64,000 bases of DNA from Pinus tabuliformis. Taxonomy: Eukaryota > Streptophyta > Pinopsida > Pinales > Pinaceae. Made by a program: the position numbers and the translations under genes. The stretch spans positions 698,642,115 to 698,706,114 of the forward strand of contig CM062813.1 of NCBI GenBank assembly GCA_031772625.1, in the 5' to 3' direction. Positions 1 through 10,106 of the stretch are shown here, piece by piece; position 1 is the stretch's first letter; each line of letters starts with the position of its first letter. The notes under the pieces are model-generated. The model did not search any database, had not been told where the DNA came from, and worked only from the letters and a program-made list of their open reading frames with translations.

Positions 1-20
1 AAAACAGGCAGTACCTTCAC

Positions 21-445
21 TTATACTTGTGCATATAGCACTGTCACCTCCAAGTTTGTATGAATCCCGGGTTGATAAGTAAAGCTGGTAGCCCTTGAAG
101 TTGCAACATTCTTGCTGCAATACCTAGGCTCATCAGTGGCATGCCCAGGAACATCACACAAAGCACATGCAGTAGGCTTCGGTGGCTTAGTTGGAGTGGT
201 TGTTGCTTTGGTTGCTTTTTCCTTGCCCCCCTTTTTTTGGGCTTTGGCCCCCTCATCAAATTCTTTTGCAATAGGAGTAGATTCCTGTTGAGGTTGTTGT
301 GAAGCATAGGAGGGGTTGGTAGGAATATCTTGAACCACAGTGAAATCCATGTTAGGTTTGAGTTGATCAGGAGGATGCTTGTAGGAGGATCAATGTACCA
401 AACTGGGTTCACTAAATTCATGTTAGGGAAACTCAAAATAGCCAT
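21..445 (-). pseudogene. Gag-like fragment with zinc-knuckle-like motif
   Basis: The stretch begins with MAILSFPNMN, comparable to MAILSLPGL near residue 30 of the Gag at 52974. It has a lysine-rich basic tract (KKGGKEKATKA), then a Cys/His cluster CALCDVPGHA resembling a gag zinc knuckle. Reading frames are disturbed, as expected of an old relic. It lies downstream of the protease piece, the reverse of the normal gag-protease order, which suggests rearrangement or two abutting copies. Confidence 0.5.
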
Positions 446-903
446 TATAGGAGTAGAAAATATTTCTGGTGGTGGGAATAAGAAAGGTATCTAGCTGAAT
501 GGGTAATGACCTGGAGGAACTCCTCTTGAGGGAGGATAACCTGAAGGGATGTCACCTAAAGGGAATTGGCTTGGAGGAATTTCTCCTGAAGGATGAGCTA
601 AGTCTTGATTAGTGGAATGTTGAGGAGTTGATTGCTGCAAAGACGTATCAGATTGTCTATTAATAGTCCATGATGATTGAAGCACGCAAACACTTGAAGA
701 TCTAGTCTCAAATGAAATAGGTGGTGGACCATAATAATTCCCAAGTAGTGTGGAATATCTATATACTACAGGGAAACGTCGGTGAAGGTAGAGGAGGTCT
801 TGTTTCCCACCATTTATGAAATGGTATTCTGAGGAGAAGTCTGTGACTGAGGGTCGTAGTAAGCCAATTGATTGATAGTGATGATCTTTCCATTATGGGG
901 AAA

Positions 904-1158
904 TCACGTATTGCAAAAGACAGAATATGTGACAGTTGACATGGTGTACGTGTAATTACAACCAAGCAAGAGGTCATAATCTAAAGGGGCATTGATGAAT
1001 TCAATATCAATCAAGATTTTCTTGCTAGTAATAGTGATGGGGAAATTTCGATATAAACCAAGAGGTTGTGAGGAATGACCATCCCAAGCATGAAGAGTGA
1101 TAATGGATGGTGATAGGTCAGGGGAACCAAGTTGCTTCCAAACATTGGTGGTCATCAT
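904..1158 (-). pseudogene. Retropepsin-like fragment
   Basis: Fragment of an aspartic protease domain of the retrotransposon type. Visible are the C-terminal part with LDYDLLLG and the preceding beta-strand-rich segment (LGSPDLSPS..., GLYRNFPITI). The same order and spacing occur in the protease part of the ORF at 52974-54551, which supports the assignment. The coding similarity continues upstream to about 1330. It is a fossil of the surrounding relic and is not expected to be functional. Confidence 0.65.
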
Positions 1159-1483
1159 AGAAGTGGAGGTACCTTAATCGATTATACATTGTTGAGCATT
1201 GGTGTTTTTAATTGAGATTGGTATTTGAAAAGCAACAGATGAAGGGAGAGGAGGACATTCCACTTTATAAACATCAATGACAATCAAATGATTGTTAGAA
1301 GGATCCACATCGACCAAAGTAGATAGTAGAGATTTTTGTTAGGATGGGAACATCTGAATAACTTCCAACATTGACATGGCATTAGGAGATTGTGCCAAGT
1401 CATCTACTATACTATATGTGTGGGCGGCTTTAGAAGAAGTAGCATTTCGACATAACGGTCCTTTAGTGATATTAGGGTTAAAT

Positions 1484-1685
1484 TGTTGGAAATACTGAGA
1501 GGGAAGTGAATCAATATTTCTTTTCAATTGTTATTATTACCAGTTTAAATTCTTTACAATCTTAATTAAATAAATGATTTTATTAATATATAGAAAAATA
1601 TTGACTACAATATCCGATGAATTTTTCCAAGCACCAACTTGGACATTGATGAGGCTCCAACCTCTAGGGTTTTGACCCTATCTTA
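1484..1685 (-). repeat. Copia-1 LTR fragment
   Basis: About 200 bases match the left end of the Copia-1 right LTR (25022-25224), beginning at the same TGTTGGAAA terminus and ending where similarity stops abruptly at tatctta. It is a truncated copy of that LTR, abutting the gag/protease relic on its left. Bases 1686-1830 beyond it hold no feature I recognise apart from the E1 target-site copy. Confidence 0.85.
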
Positions 1686-1990
1686 TTGTTGAATCCTCGA
1701 AAATCATTGCTTCAACATGGGGGAAAACCACTCGGTCCGAACCTTGGTTGGCAGCTCCTTTTCCGTTTGGAGTAGTGGCTCCGACTGGGGATAATGGGAC
1801 CAATTTCCCAATCTATTTTATGATTGTACTTGTTAGTGTCAGTCTTTCCAGCCTTCCTCCAGTGATCAAATATGCTCTTACAAAGTGATTTTGAAGTGTC
1901 AAGGTCAAATTTTGTCATTTCAGTGAGTCTTCAAGCAAAATTTGGTCACTAGGCATTAGGTCTAGGGTTTGCCCAAATGTCAGTCCATGT

Positions 1991-2210
1991 CACTGTTTTA
2001 CAACCAGGCCGGTTCGAAACGGAAACGGCCTGGTCATACCGGGTCGTTAAAAAAAATTTTGACCAGGCCAAGTAACCGACCAGTTTGGCCGAGTCAGCTA
2101 TGATTCGGCCTGGTCATCTAATGACTAGGCCGAGTCATAGCTGACTCGGTCAACCAGGCCGAGTCCGCAATGACCAGGCCGGGTCATTAAAAAACGCGTG
2201 GGCAATGTTA
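1991..2210 (+). repeat. hAT left subterminal repeat array
   Basis: Within about 200 bases the motif GGCCTGGTCAT/GACCAGGCCGAGTC occurs repeatedly in both orientations (for example near 2028, 2048, 2118, 2138, 2155 and 2170). A shorter set recurs at the right end (about 5655-5750). In hAT elements such clustered subterminal motifs are binding sites for the transposase, so that role is inferred here. Confidence 0.75.
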
Positions 2211-2713
2211 AACTTGTTTTTTTTTTCACTTTTTTGCTGATTTTTGGTAAAGTAAATAGGGTTTGTGGATTCCAAAAGGGTTATGGTAAATTGTTAAATG
2301 CTTTTGGGGTCCATTTCCCCCTCCCAAACTCTATTTAAGACAGCTAAATGCTCTCATTTCACTCACAGCAGTCTTATGCATTTCAGTGAGAGTCTTCTTT
2401 GAGAGTTAGTGAGCAGTTCTTGAGCTTGTTTTGGAGCAGCAGTGAGGAGTCTTGGAGGAGCATTGTAGCTGGAGTGAGGAGCTTCTTGGGCAGCCATTTG
2501 GAGCAGCATTGAGGAGCTGATTCTTGGAGCAAGCTTGAGGAGGCAGTTTGTGCCTGGAGGTATTTTTTTCCACCCTTACAAATCTGTTTTTGCTTAGTAA
2601 AATTTAGGTGCATATCAAGAAAGCTTAGAGAGTGTTTTTTGTCAAATAAATGAACATTGAATCAATTTTTTTTTTTTTTTTTTTCATTTTCAGATTGTTT
2701 TCCTAGTCAAAAA

Positions 2714-5347
2714 ATGGCACCTAGAGCAAAAGATCCTGCTTGGGCATATGTTGAAATGGTTGATAGTCAAATGCAATGCAAATTTTGCCATAAGAAAATT
2801 AAGGCAGGTCCTGGGGGGATTAATAGGCTGAAACTACACTTGGCAGGGATTAAAGGCCAAATTACCCCATGTCCCTATGATGAAATTGAGGAGATTAGAA
2901 AGAATTTGTTGGCCAACTTTGAAAAATTTAAAGAAGATAAGGCTAGGAAACAAGAGATACAGGCTGAGATTGGGAGGAAGAGGGAGATACAAAGAATGAT
3001 GGCTACCAACCCCCACTATGATTTTGAGGGTTCTTCCTCTATCCCTCAAACTGAGGCATCCAACCCTTTCCGTTATGTTCCTCCCTCTTTTGGTTCAGTT
3101 CAAGATAAGGGAAAGGGTAGAATGAAGGGTAATGTGACTATCAAAAGTTATTTCACTCCCTCCTCTCCATCAGATGCACATGGTCCTGAAGTTAGTAAAG
3201 GTCAAATTTAGCCCACTTTAGATGACCATTGAAAGAAAGAATTGAGGGAGACTGCTTGTGACTACATAGCTAGATGGTGGTATGATGCTGATATCCCCTT
3301 TAATGCTACTCGTTCACCATATTATGAGCCTATGTTTGATGCCATACATGCTGCTGGAAAAGGCTTCAAAGGCCCTACTATGCAAGAGCTAAGGGGGGTT
3401 CGTTTGCAGAAAGAAATTCAATCCATTAATGAGTATTTGCAAGAGTTCAGAGACTCATGGGCAAGAACAGGGTGTACCATCATGTCAGATGGATGGACTG
3501 ATCAAAGAAACCGTACCATCATAAACTTTCTTGTCTTCTGCCCACAGGGAACCATGTTTTTAAAATCAGTTGATGCATCTGATAAGGTAAAAGATGGCCA
3601 CTTGTTGTTTCAGCTATTGGATGAGGTTATTAAGGATGTGGGGGTGGCTAATGTTGTTCAAATCATCACTGACAATGCCTCTAAATATGTTCTTGCTGGT
3701 AAACTGTTAGAGGAAAAACACAAGACCATCTTTTGGACCCCATGCGCTGCACATTGCATAGACCTCATGCTTGAGGATATTGGAAAATTAGATTGGGTCA
3801 GAAACACTGTAGATAATGCCAAAAGCATAACAAAATTTATCTACAATCATACACTGGTTTTGAGTCTCATGAGGAAACACACTGGAGGCAAGGATATTAT
3901 TAGGCCTGCCATCACTAGATTTGCTACACATTTTTTGACATTTCAATCTATGCTTTCCCAACATAGAAACTTGCAAAATATGTTTTCCAGTGATGAATGG
4001 AATCAAACCAATTGGTCTAACAAACCAGAAGGCAGAGAATTGAAAAGGAAAGTCCATGATGAAACTTTTTGGAGAAAGGTAGCAGAGGTTGTGAAGCTTG
4101 CTGAGCCACTGGTTAAGGTGTTGCGGTTGGTGGATGGGGAAAGGTTGGCTATGGGCTTCATTTATGAGGCTATGGATCAAGCAAAGGAGCAAATAAAGAA
4201 AACATACAAGGATAGAGTGGCAAAGTATGGGCCCATTTGGGCAATCATTGATGAAAGATGGAACAATCAACTCCATCGCCCTATACATGCAGCTGGGTAT
4301 TTTTTGAACCCACGGTATCATTATAGAGCTAACGAGTCAGGAGCTTTGAGCGGGGAGGTCAGAGATGGGCTGGTTGATTGCATTGAACGCATGATCCCAT
4401 CGGAGTCTGATCAGATGCAGATACATCAACAGGTCACATCCTTCAACAATGCAACAGGTACCTTTGGGAAGAACCTAGCAAAGATTGCAAGAGAAGCAGA
4501 TGAGCCAGGTAAACAAAAATTTCAATTTTCAATTTCTTAACGGTTTTACAGTTTTACTTTTTTTATTAAAGACTAAAGTTTGTTAAATCATTTATAATTT
4601 GAAAGTTAGATATAATTTGTAATTTTGTTGAGCTTCAGCCTTCATCTAACTCATAATTCATTACACTCCTATGCTTTTGCAGCACAATGGTGGGAGGCCT
4701 TTGGTGGCCAGTGCCCTCAATTGCAAAAGTTTGCAATTCGTATTTTGAGTCAAACTTGCAGTGCATCTGGGTGTGAGCGCAATTGGTCTATCTTTGAGAG
4801 GATTCACACAAAGAAGAGAAACCGTTTGGAGCAAAAACGGTTGAATGATCTATTTTTTGTCCAATACAACCTTCGGCTCAGACGGAACCAATTGCTGAAC
4901 AAAAGACCTGATTCAGATCCCATTGTGTTGGAAGACATTGATCCAACATCAGATTGGGTAGTGGAGAGTTGTGCACTAGAGTTTGATCCTGATGAGGATC
5001 TTGATGAACTTGGCCAAGTTGGCCTAGGTCTGGAACATCAACTTCCGCCTGTTCAGTTGAATACAGATCCCGATCCACCAGCCTCAGTCTCACAGCCAGC
5101 AAGGACTCCGAGGAGTAGGACTCCAGTTGTAGGTGCTTCCTCTGCTCAGCCACGACAGAAGCGCAGCCGCATATCTACTCTATCTCAGCGTGCATCTGCT
5201 AGTGGTACTGGCACCACTTCTACAGTTGCAGTTGGAGACGATGATGATGAGGAGGCATGGGGCACCTTGTATGACTCTGATGATGATGATGAGTCTGATC
5301 CAGAGATTGGTCGATATGATCTTGGCTCCTCTGGCAGTAGCCAGTAG
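2714..5347 (+). pseudogene. hAT transposase with BED zinc finger (decayed)
   Basis: The likely start is ATG 2714 (MAPRAKDPAW), just after a pyrimidine tract and an AG that look like a 5' leader intron acceptor. An N-terminal BED-type finger (CKFC...RLKLHL, about 2778-2870) is followed by the hAT catalytic region (SDGWTD, ITDNASKY, TPCAAHCIDLML, about 3484-3780). An intron at about 4509-4682 (GT...AG) joins exactly in frame to QWWEAFGGQCP, and the C-terminal hAT dimerisation region CSASGCERNWS lies near 4760-4800. An acidic, serine-rich tail ends at 5347. Two in-frame stops between 3209 and 3232 interrupt exon 1; both could come from C-to-T/G-to-A transitions (CAG to TAG, TGG to TGA), the expected decay of methylated DNA. 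The remaining frame is open. Confidence 0.9.
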
Positions 5348-7968
5348 TACTAGTATTGGAGTCTGGTCAGCATCACAGTTTACTTTTGATATAGAGGCCA
5401 TTTCTAGCCTCCTTGGTTATTTGTATTTTGTTTTGAGTCTTTGATCGTGTATGACAGTTGACTATGTATTGCCATTGGGTACCATTTTGATATAATGGAT
5501 TGGTTCATGATCCTACTTTGAGTTTGATCATATGTTGTCTTCCATATATATTTATGTGTTTGGAAACATGAATGAAAATCTTTAAAATTATGTTTAAAAT
5601 ATTTAAAATTATGTTTTTTTATAAAAAAAATAAATATTTAATGTATTTTTTACAACGACCGAGTCATTGAAATCGACTAGGCCTGGTCATTACCGAATCC
5701 TGGTCAGAGTCGGAGTCAATCTTCGGCCTGGTCGGAAACCTGGTCCTGGTTGTAAAACACTGGTCCATGTCACCATTCAGCTGAGTTTATCATCATTCAT
5801 AGGGTTTTCATTATTATGTCAGTGTCTAATGAGTCATTTCACACCTTGTTCATGCTTCAGTTGCACCTAGGCAAGGTCATTTCCCTCTCCTAGGGTTTTG
5901 AAGGCAATTTCTCTTGGATGGTCAAATCACCGGAAAAACTTATTTCCTGATGTTCATACACCTTTACCTATCCCTAAAGTACCTTATCAAACACTTCCCA
6001 TCCCTTAGATCCGCCAAATTCCTCATTTTTGCACAAACCCTAGTTTCTAGCTACAACCTGGCAATTTTCTAGGTTTGGCCTGTGTTTTTCCCTTTTTGAC
6101 CCCTTCCCCTCACTCAATATTTGAGATTCCACTTTCCTATGCTTCCTAACATCCCTCCCTACTCCCAAAAATTTCCCCAAGAATTTAGAAGCCCCCTATC
6201 CCCTTCATTTCGCTCCATTTCGACAAAATCCCTTGTTTCACACATCTGGACAAAGTTGCACTCAAATGATGTTTCAGAGCAATAAAAGATGAATTTTCGA
6301 AACCTGAGAGAGGTTTTTGTCCATAACATGCCAAAGAAGAAAAACCTCCTTCACTTTTTGCACAGGTGTCATGGTTTTAGATAAATGCCAAAATTACAAT
6401 CGCCGGATCCAAGGAGTTTGACCAAGGCACAAAAACGGAAGAAGAAGACCAACCCGCTCCGTATCTTGGCTGAGGCCTCTCTCACTCACCATGATACTAA
6501 TTAGCCTCCTCCTAGCAGCAAACCCAAGAAATTTTGAGAGTTTTGAGGCATTTTTGGCATTTTTGAGAATTTTACAGGTTTTGGCCATTTGAGTGGTCTC
6601 ACCCCGCGCGCGACCAGTCGTGGGGACAGCTCAGAACGGGGAAAACTCTACATTTTTGGAATTTTCATGCAAAAATACACTTGCCTATGGATGGGTTTCA
6701 TATTTTATGAATATTTGGGCTTCCAAAAGCTCAAAATACATGCAAATTTTGACTTTCTGCCCCTTTTTTGAGTTGCAGAAAGCTGCCTTGGGAGAAATGA
6801 CTTTTGAGGGGTCAAATCAACTCCAAATTCAGAAATTCTAGTGGGGTTGGAAAGTAGACTCATAGACCTTTCCAACAAGCTATCTTGCACCTGATTTGGA
6901 CACCATGAAGGCCTTCAAAAACGGCTGCCAATGTGCGCGACCACTCCAAGGGAGGGGCGCGACCACTCAGGGAAATTTCACCATTTTGACTATTTCGGCC
7001 TGCAAAACACTGTTTTTACTTTGGTTGACTTTTGATGTATGTAAATGATGGATTGTTGGGTAATTTTCATGGCACATGGATACATTTACTCTCCTTTAAC
7101 ACTTCTAGAAGTTTCCTTGATGTAAATAGTGAATATTAAATGCATGGATGGGTTACCTAAGTTTTAGAGGCAAGTTGTTTTGACTGCCTATTATCTAGTG
7201 CTCAGTTTAGAATTAGTTCAAACTGCTCCTAGGAAGCTGAGACCGACCCCTAGAGGTGGGGAAAGGAGTTATATGATCTATATTATGCCTTCTCTTGCTC
7301 ATTTTCATGGTTGGACTCTTGAGGGAGAAGCTCTATTGTATATTTTACTTGTATCTCTGCAATTTGAGGAAAAGGAAGGCCAGGGTTTTGCAGACATCAT
7401 TGTGGATTCTTGTGGATTATTGTGTTGATGGTGTGTTTCCTACTTTTCATTGTAAGTGTGTTTATGTGTTCCATCTCTTATTCTATTGCTGCTAATTAAA
7501 CAAAAGAAGTGATAAAGTTTGAATTCATGCATGCCATGCTCAGCTTTCAATTTTGTTTAATATTTATGTTTTCTACTGTCTAAAGAGGATTCAAAGTCAT
7601 TGTTTGCCCTCTTTAGCTCCCTCTCTTTCTTCCTTGATCATCCATCTCAGCTTAAGGCATCAGCACAAACTCCTTCCTTGCCCCAAAGACCCACCTGCAA
7701 AAACTGAGCTCAATCCCCACACCCTGAATTGCACTCCCTCCAATTGCCACCAAAAACCCCAAAAACTTTAAATCAACCCTCCTCATCAGTTTACTAGCCT
7801 AATATCTTTGATCCTAATTGGTCTGCTCACCCCATTGAGAAAATACCTTGAGTCTGACCGGAGAGAGCCTTCTCCTTCCTCGTAGGGCTAGCTACGAGGT
7901 GTAATGGTTTGATGTAGCCTTGAGATTTGTCTATCTCAGCCTAGGTGAAATTTCAAGCGCTAACATAC

Positions 7969-7986
7969 TGGCGACCATACTGGGGA
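7969..7986 (+). promoter_or_regulatory. E1 primer-binding site, tRNA-Arg-like
   Basis: TGGCGACCATACTGGGGA lies 3 bases after the 5' LTR end. It resembles the Arg-tRNA complement seen perfectly in the 50-58 kb element (TGGCGACTCCGCTGGGGA) but differs in the middle, so I call it tRNA-Arg-like rather than a specific isoacceptor. The following leader to 8325 has no supported ORF. Confidence 0.65.
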
Positions 7987-8325
7987 GAACAAACTTGTTT
8001 GTGTGTTGATGTGTGTGTTTCGCAAGTCTTAGACAGAGCCTGAAGTTATGCCAGGTAGCCTTCGAAAACGCTCTTGTTTTACATCAGCGTTAGTAGATAA
8101 ACGCTGCTTCAGTCAATCTCCGCGAGCTTGTGAATACGACCACTTCATTTGCATTTCACCCCAGTATATGTATCAAGTTCAGATCTGATTGTTGATAGTG
8201 GACAACGATTAGACACTTGAAAGGCTGAAATCATTCACTGGCGACTCCTTTCATTGAAGAATCCAGCAACCTATGCTTCATGGTGACTTCACTGCAGGAA
8301 GATCAGTAGCTGTGAGATTTTCAAG

Positions 8326-8793
8326 ATGGATCGGATCGCAAGAAGATATGCTCCCTTGAGCCGAGATCACATCCCCGGTTTTCCAAATAAAATTCCAAAG
8401 GTAGATTGGTCAAGGAATTTGCCTACATTTAATGATGATGGTAAGAAGGATGCTGCTTTACATCTAGTTAGATTTCATATGCATATTCTCAAGTTGAAGG
8501 TGGATTTTCCTGAAGATTGCTTGATGAAGATATTCTTGGCCACTCTCGAAGGTGAAGCCCAATCATGGTATGAAGGTTTGCAGCCTGCTTGTATTTACTG
8601 TTTAAAGGATTTTCATGCTATGTTTATTGAAAGATATAAGGACTCTTATCCATCATTGAATTTACTTCAAGACTGTTGCAAGCATGCTTGTAGTTTTATT
8701 GAAAGCCTTGAGAAATATTATGAAGATGATAATTTTATGGATGTTGAGATCATGGAGGCTCTGTATGAAAATCCGTTTCAACAGCACACATAA
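8326..8793 (+). CDS. E1 Gag capsid-like ORF
   Basis: 155 codons with the Retrotrans_gag-type core FLATLEGEAQSWYEGL at about residues 70-85, preceded by DAALHLVRFHMHI. This is the capsid-like region of Ty3/Gypsy Gag, which packages element RNA. It begins about 340 bases after the primer site, the expected place for gag. It belongs to the fossil E1 element; I see no protease or polymerase downstream. A related capsid-like fragment lies at 61852-62553 on the other strand. Confidence 0.75.
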   Translation: MDRIARRYAPLSRDHIPGFPNKIPKVDWSRNLPTFNDDGKKDAALHLVRFHMHILKLKVDFPEDCLMKIFLATLEGEAQSWYEGLQPACIYCLKDFHAMFIERYKDSYPSLNLLQDCCKHACSFIESLEKYYEDDNFMDVEIMEALYENPFQQHT

Positions 8794-8838
8794 ATCTTAG
8801 AGGATACTTGTCAAGATCAGCAAGCTGAAGATTTCCAT

Positions 8839-9747
8839 ATGGTTGAAAATGAGGAAAGAGCAAATGTTGTTTCAGATTTGCCCATAGAAGAAGACAACAA
8901 CATGCAACCCATCAAAGAGAGCACTACTGTTGAGATCATAGACAGAGTTTTGGATTCAGATGTTCATGAACAGCAAGGTGAGATCTTTGTGCAAGTAAGT
9001 GATGAATCTCCTTTCAATAACTCAGTAATAAATGATAGTTTGAATGCCTTGTCATATGAAGATAATTATTGTTTAAGCAAAAGAAACCAAAAGGCATTGT
9101 CTCCTTTGTCTGAAGAGGAGATAGATCAGCTTTTGAAAGGTCTTGTTACAGCCCAAGCTACAGCAGATTCGCAGTGCGCACACAGTCAGGAAAGTGTTGG
9201 GAAAACTTTTTCCTCTGTTGAAAAAGATGACTGTCTTGTAGATCAGCAAATAGATAATGTTTTCCTTCACAAAGATGATACTCCGGCTGTCATATCATTT
9301 GAAGATGACCTACCATGTTGTCAGACTACAGAAGATCAGAGCATACAGGATTACCTTTCAGATTCTTCATATGTTTCATGTGCTGAAATGTTTTTTCAAG
9401 AAGAGATCTGCTCATCCATTTGTTCAGAATTTTTTGAAGCCCATGAGCATACTTTTACTGAAGCACATGATGAAGGCAGATCAAAATTTGAAGCAAAAGA
9501 CACCTTGTTCTTTCAGCAGGAGGTGGCAGTGGCAAATCTTCATGTTCTTCACGATCCTCTAGCAAGTTTGTTGCAGCCAGCAGTGATAGTGTTTATTGCA
9601 GTGTTCAGTGATGAAGGAGATCATGGTCAGCTATGTTTTTGGATGCCCGGTTACCGGTATCTATTGTTGCTCATGAGAACTGATTGGGAGAATCAGCGAA
9701 AATGGCATTTGCATGATTGGTTACATTGGCATTATGATATAGTTTGA
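8839..9747 (+). CDS. E1 acidic ORF downstream of gag
   Basis: 302 codons, strongly acidic (many E/D, e.g. EEDNNMQPIKE, DQSIQDYLSD), without zinc knuckle, protease or polymerase motifs that I can recognise. The last ~45 residues (WMPGYRYLLLLMRTDWENQRKWHL) look like the tail of a retrotransposon polyprotein. It follows the capsid-like ORF after a short gap in the same orientation, so it is probably the rest of the E1 gag-related product. Function is not assignable. From 9748 to 10011 there is only noncoding sequence with short cagtcag-type repeats around 9930-9970. Confidence 0.45.
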   Translation: MVENEERANVVSDLPIEEDNNMQPIKESTTVEIIDRVLDSDVHEQQGEIFVQVSDESPFNNSVINDSLNALSYEDNYCLSKRNQKALSPLSEEEIDQLLKGLVTAQATADSQCAHSQESVGKTFSSVEKDDCLVDQQIDNVFLHKDDTPAVISFEDDLPCCQTTEDQSIQDYLSDSSYVSCAEMFFQEEICSSICSEFFEAHEHTFTEAHDEGRSKFEAKDTLFFQQEVAVANLHVLHDPLASLLQPAVIVFIAVFSDEGDHGQLCFWMPGYRYLLLLMRTDWENQRKWHLHDWLHWHYDIV

Positions 9748-10011
9748 TGTATATTGTCTTGTAAGAAACACAGGTGGTTTTCATCATGATTTCAAATCTT
9801 GATGGACTGCTGCCCTTCAAAAATCTTTGTAAAGTTTTGTTTTAAGTCGGTCATGAGTCATTTGTGTTTGGTCTGTTGAGTGAGTTTTTTCAAGTTATTT
9901 TGGTTTCCATCGGGTCGGTTTGAGTCAAGTTCCAGTTAAGTTTCAGTCAGTTTTCAGTCAAATTTTCAGTCAATAAATGAGTCAAAGTCTTGTGTTGTTT
10001 GCCGAAATAAT

Positions 10012-10088
10012 GACTCCATTGCCCAATGAATAAAGCACTGGTCTGCTCTCCCAGAGGTCTAAGGTTCTTGGCACCTCCAAGGAGCTAC
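10012..10088 (+). pseudogene. tRNA-Arg-like relic
   Basis: The stretch beginning GACTCCATTGCCCAATGAAT aligns base for base over its first half with plant tRNA-Arg(ACG), known to start GACTCCGTGGCCCAATGGAT. Cloverleaf elements are discernible: GACTCC facing GGAGCT near the end, a D-arm region, a CTGG/CCAG anticodon stem, and a T-arm AGGT/ACCT around a 7-base loop TCTTGGC. The anticodon loop no longer reads as Arg. It lies 19 bases before the E1 3' LTR. It may be a decayed tRNA gene or the head of a tRNA-derived SINE captured in E1. Confidence 0.55.
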
Positions 10089-10106
10089 CATCCCCATTGG
10101 AGCCAA

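Larger units (their letters stand above)
1..1483 (-). mobile_element. Ty3/Gypsy-type gag/protease relic
   Basis: Leftward coding-like sequence running off the left window edge. Reading right to left it shows a retropepsin-like stretch (about 1330-904), a proline-rich linker (about 685-491) and a gag-like piece with a zinc-knuckle-like cysteine/histidine cluster (about 445-21). The protease core LDYDLLLG closely resembles LDYNLLLG in the intact Gag-protease ORF at 52974-54551, so both belong to related families. The element is old and broken in several places, and no LTR of its own is visible. The first ~140 bases match, in reverse orientation, a second relic at 46980-47190. I infer an old non-autonomous relative of the 50-58 kb element. 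Confidence 0.7.
1991..5762 (+). mobile_element. hAT-superfamily DNA transposon
   Basis: Terminal inverted repeats are CACTGTTTTACAACC at the left and GGTTGTAAAACACTG at the right (one mismatch), flanked by perfect 8-bp target duplications gtccatgt (1983-1990 and 5763-5770), the hAT hallmark. The uninterrupted target is preserved in the E1 3' LTR near 10257. Inside are subterminal GGCC-TGGTC/GACCAGGCC repeats at both ends, a 5' leader, and a hAT transposase gene with a BED zinc finger and C-terminal dimerisation region. The termini and duplication are intact; the transposase has two in-frame stops, so it is probably not coding-competent, though the ends could still be recognised by a related transposase. 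Confidence 0.95.
1831..7965 (+). repeat. E1 5' LTR (split by hAT transposon)
   Basis: Matches 10107-12429 on both sides of the hAT insertion: 1831-1990 and 5763-7965. Near its 3' side (7878-7899) is a perfect 8-bp hairpin CCTCGTAG/CTACGAGG with a 6-base loop, retained in the other LTR at 12342-12363, a plausible R/U5 RNA hairpin. A GC-rich patch around 6602-6625 and 6935-6975 repeats the motif gcgcgacca. Confidence 0.9.
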
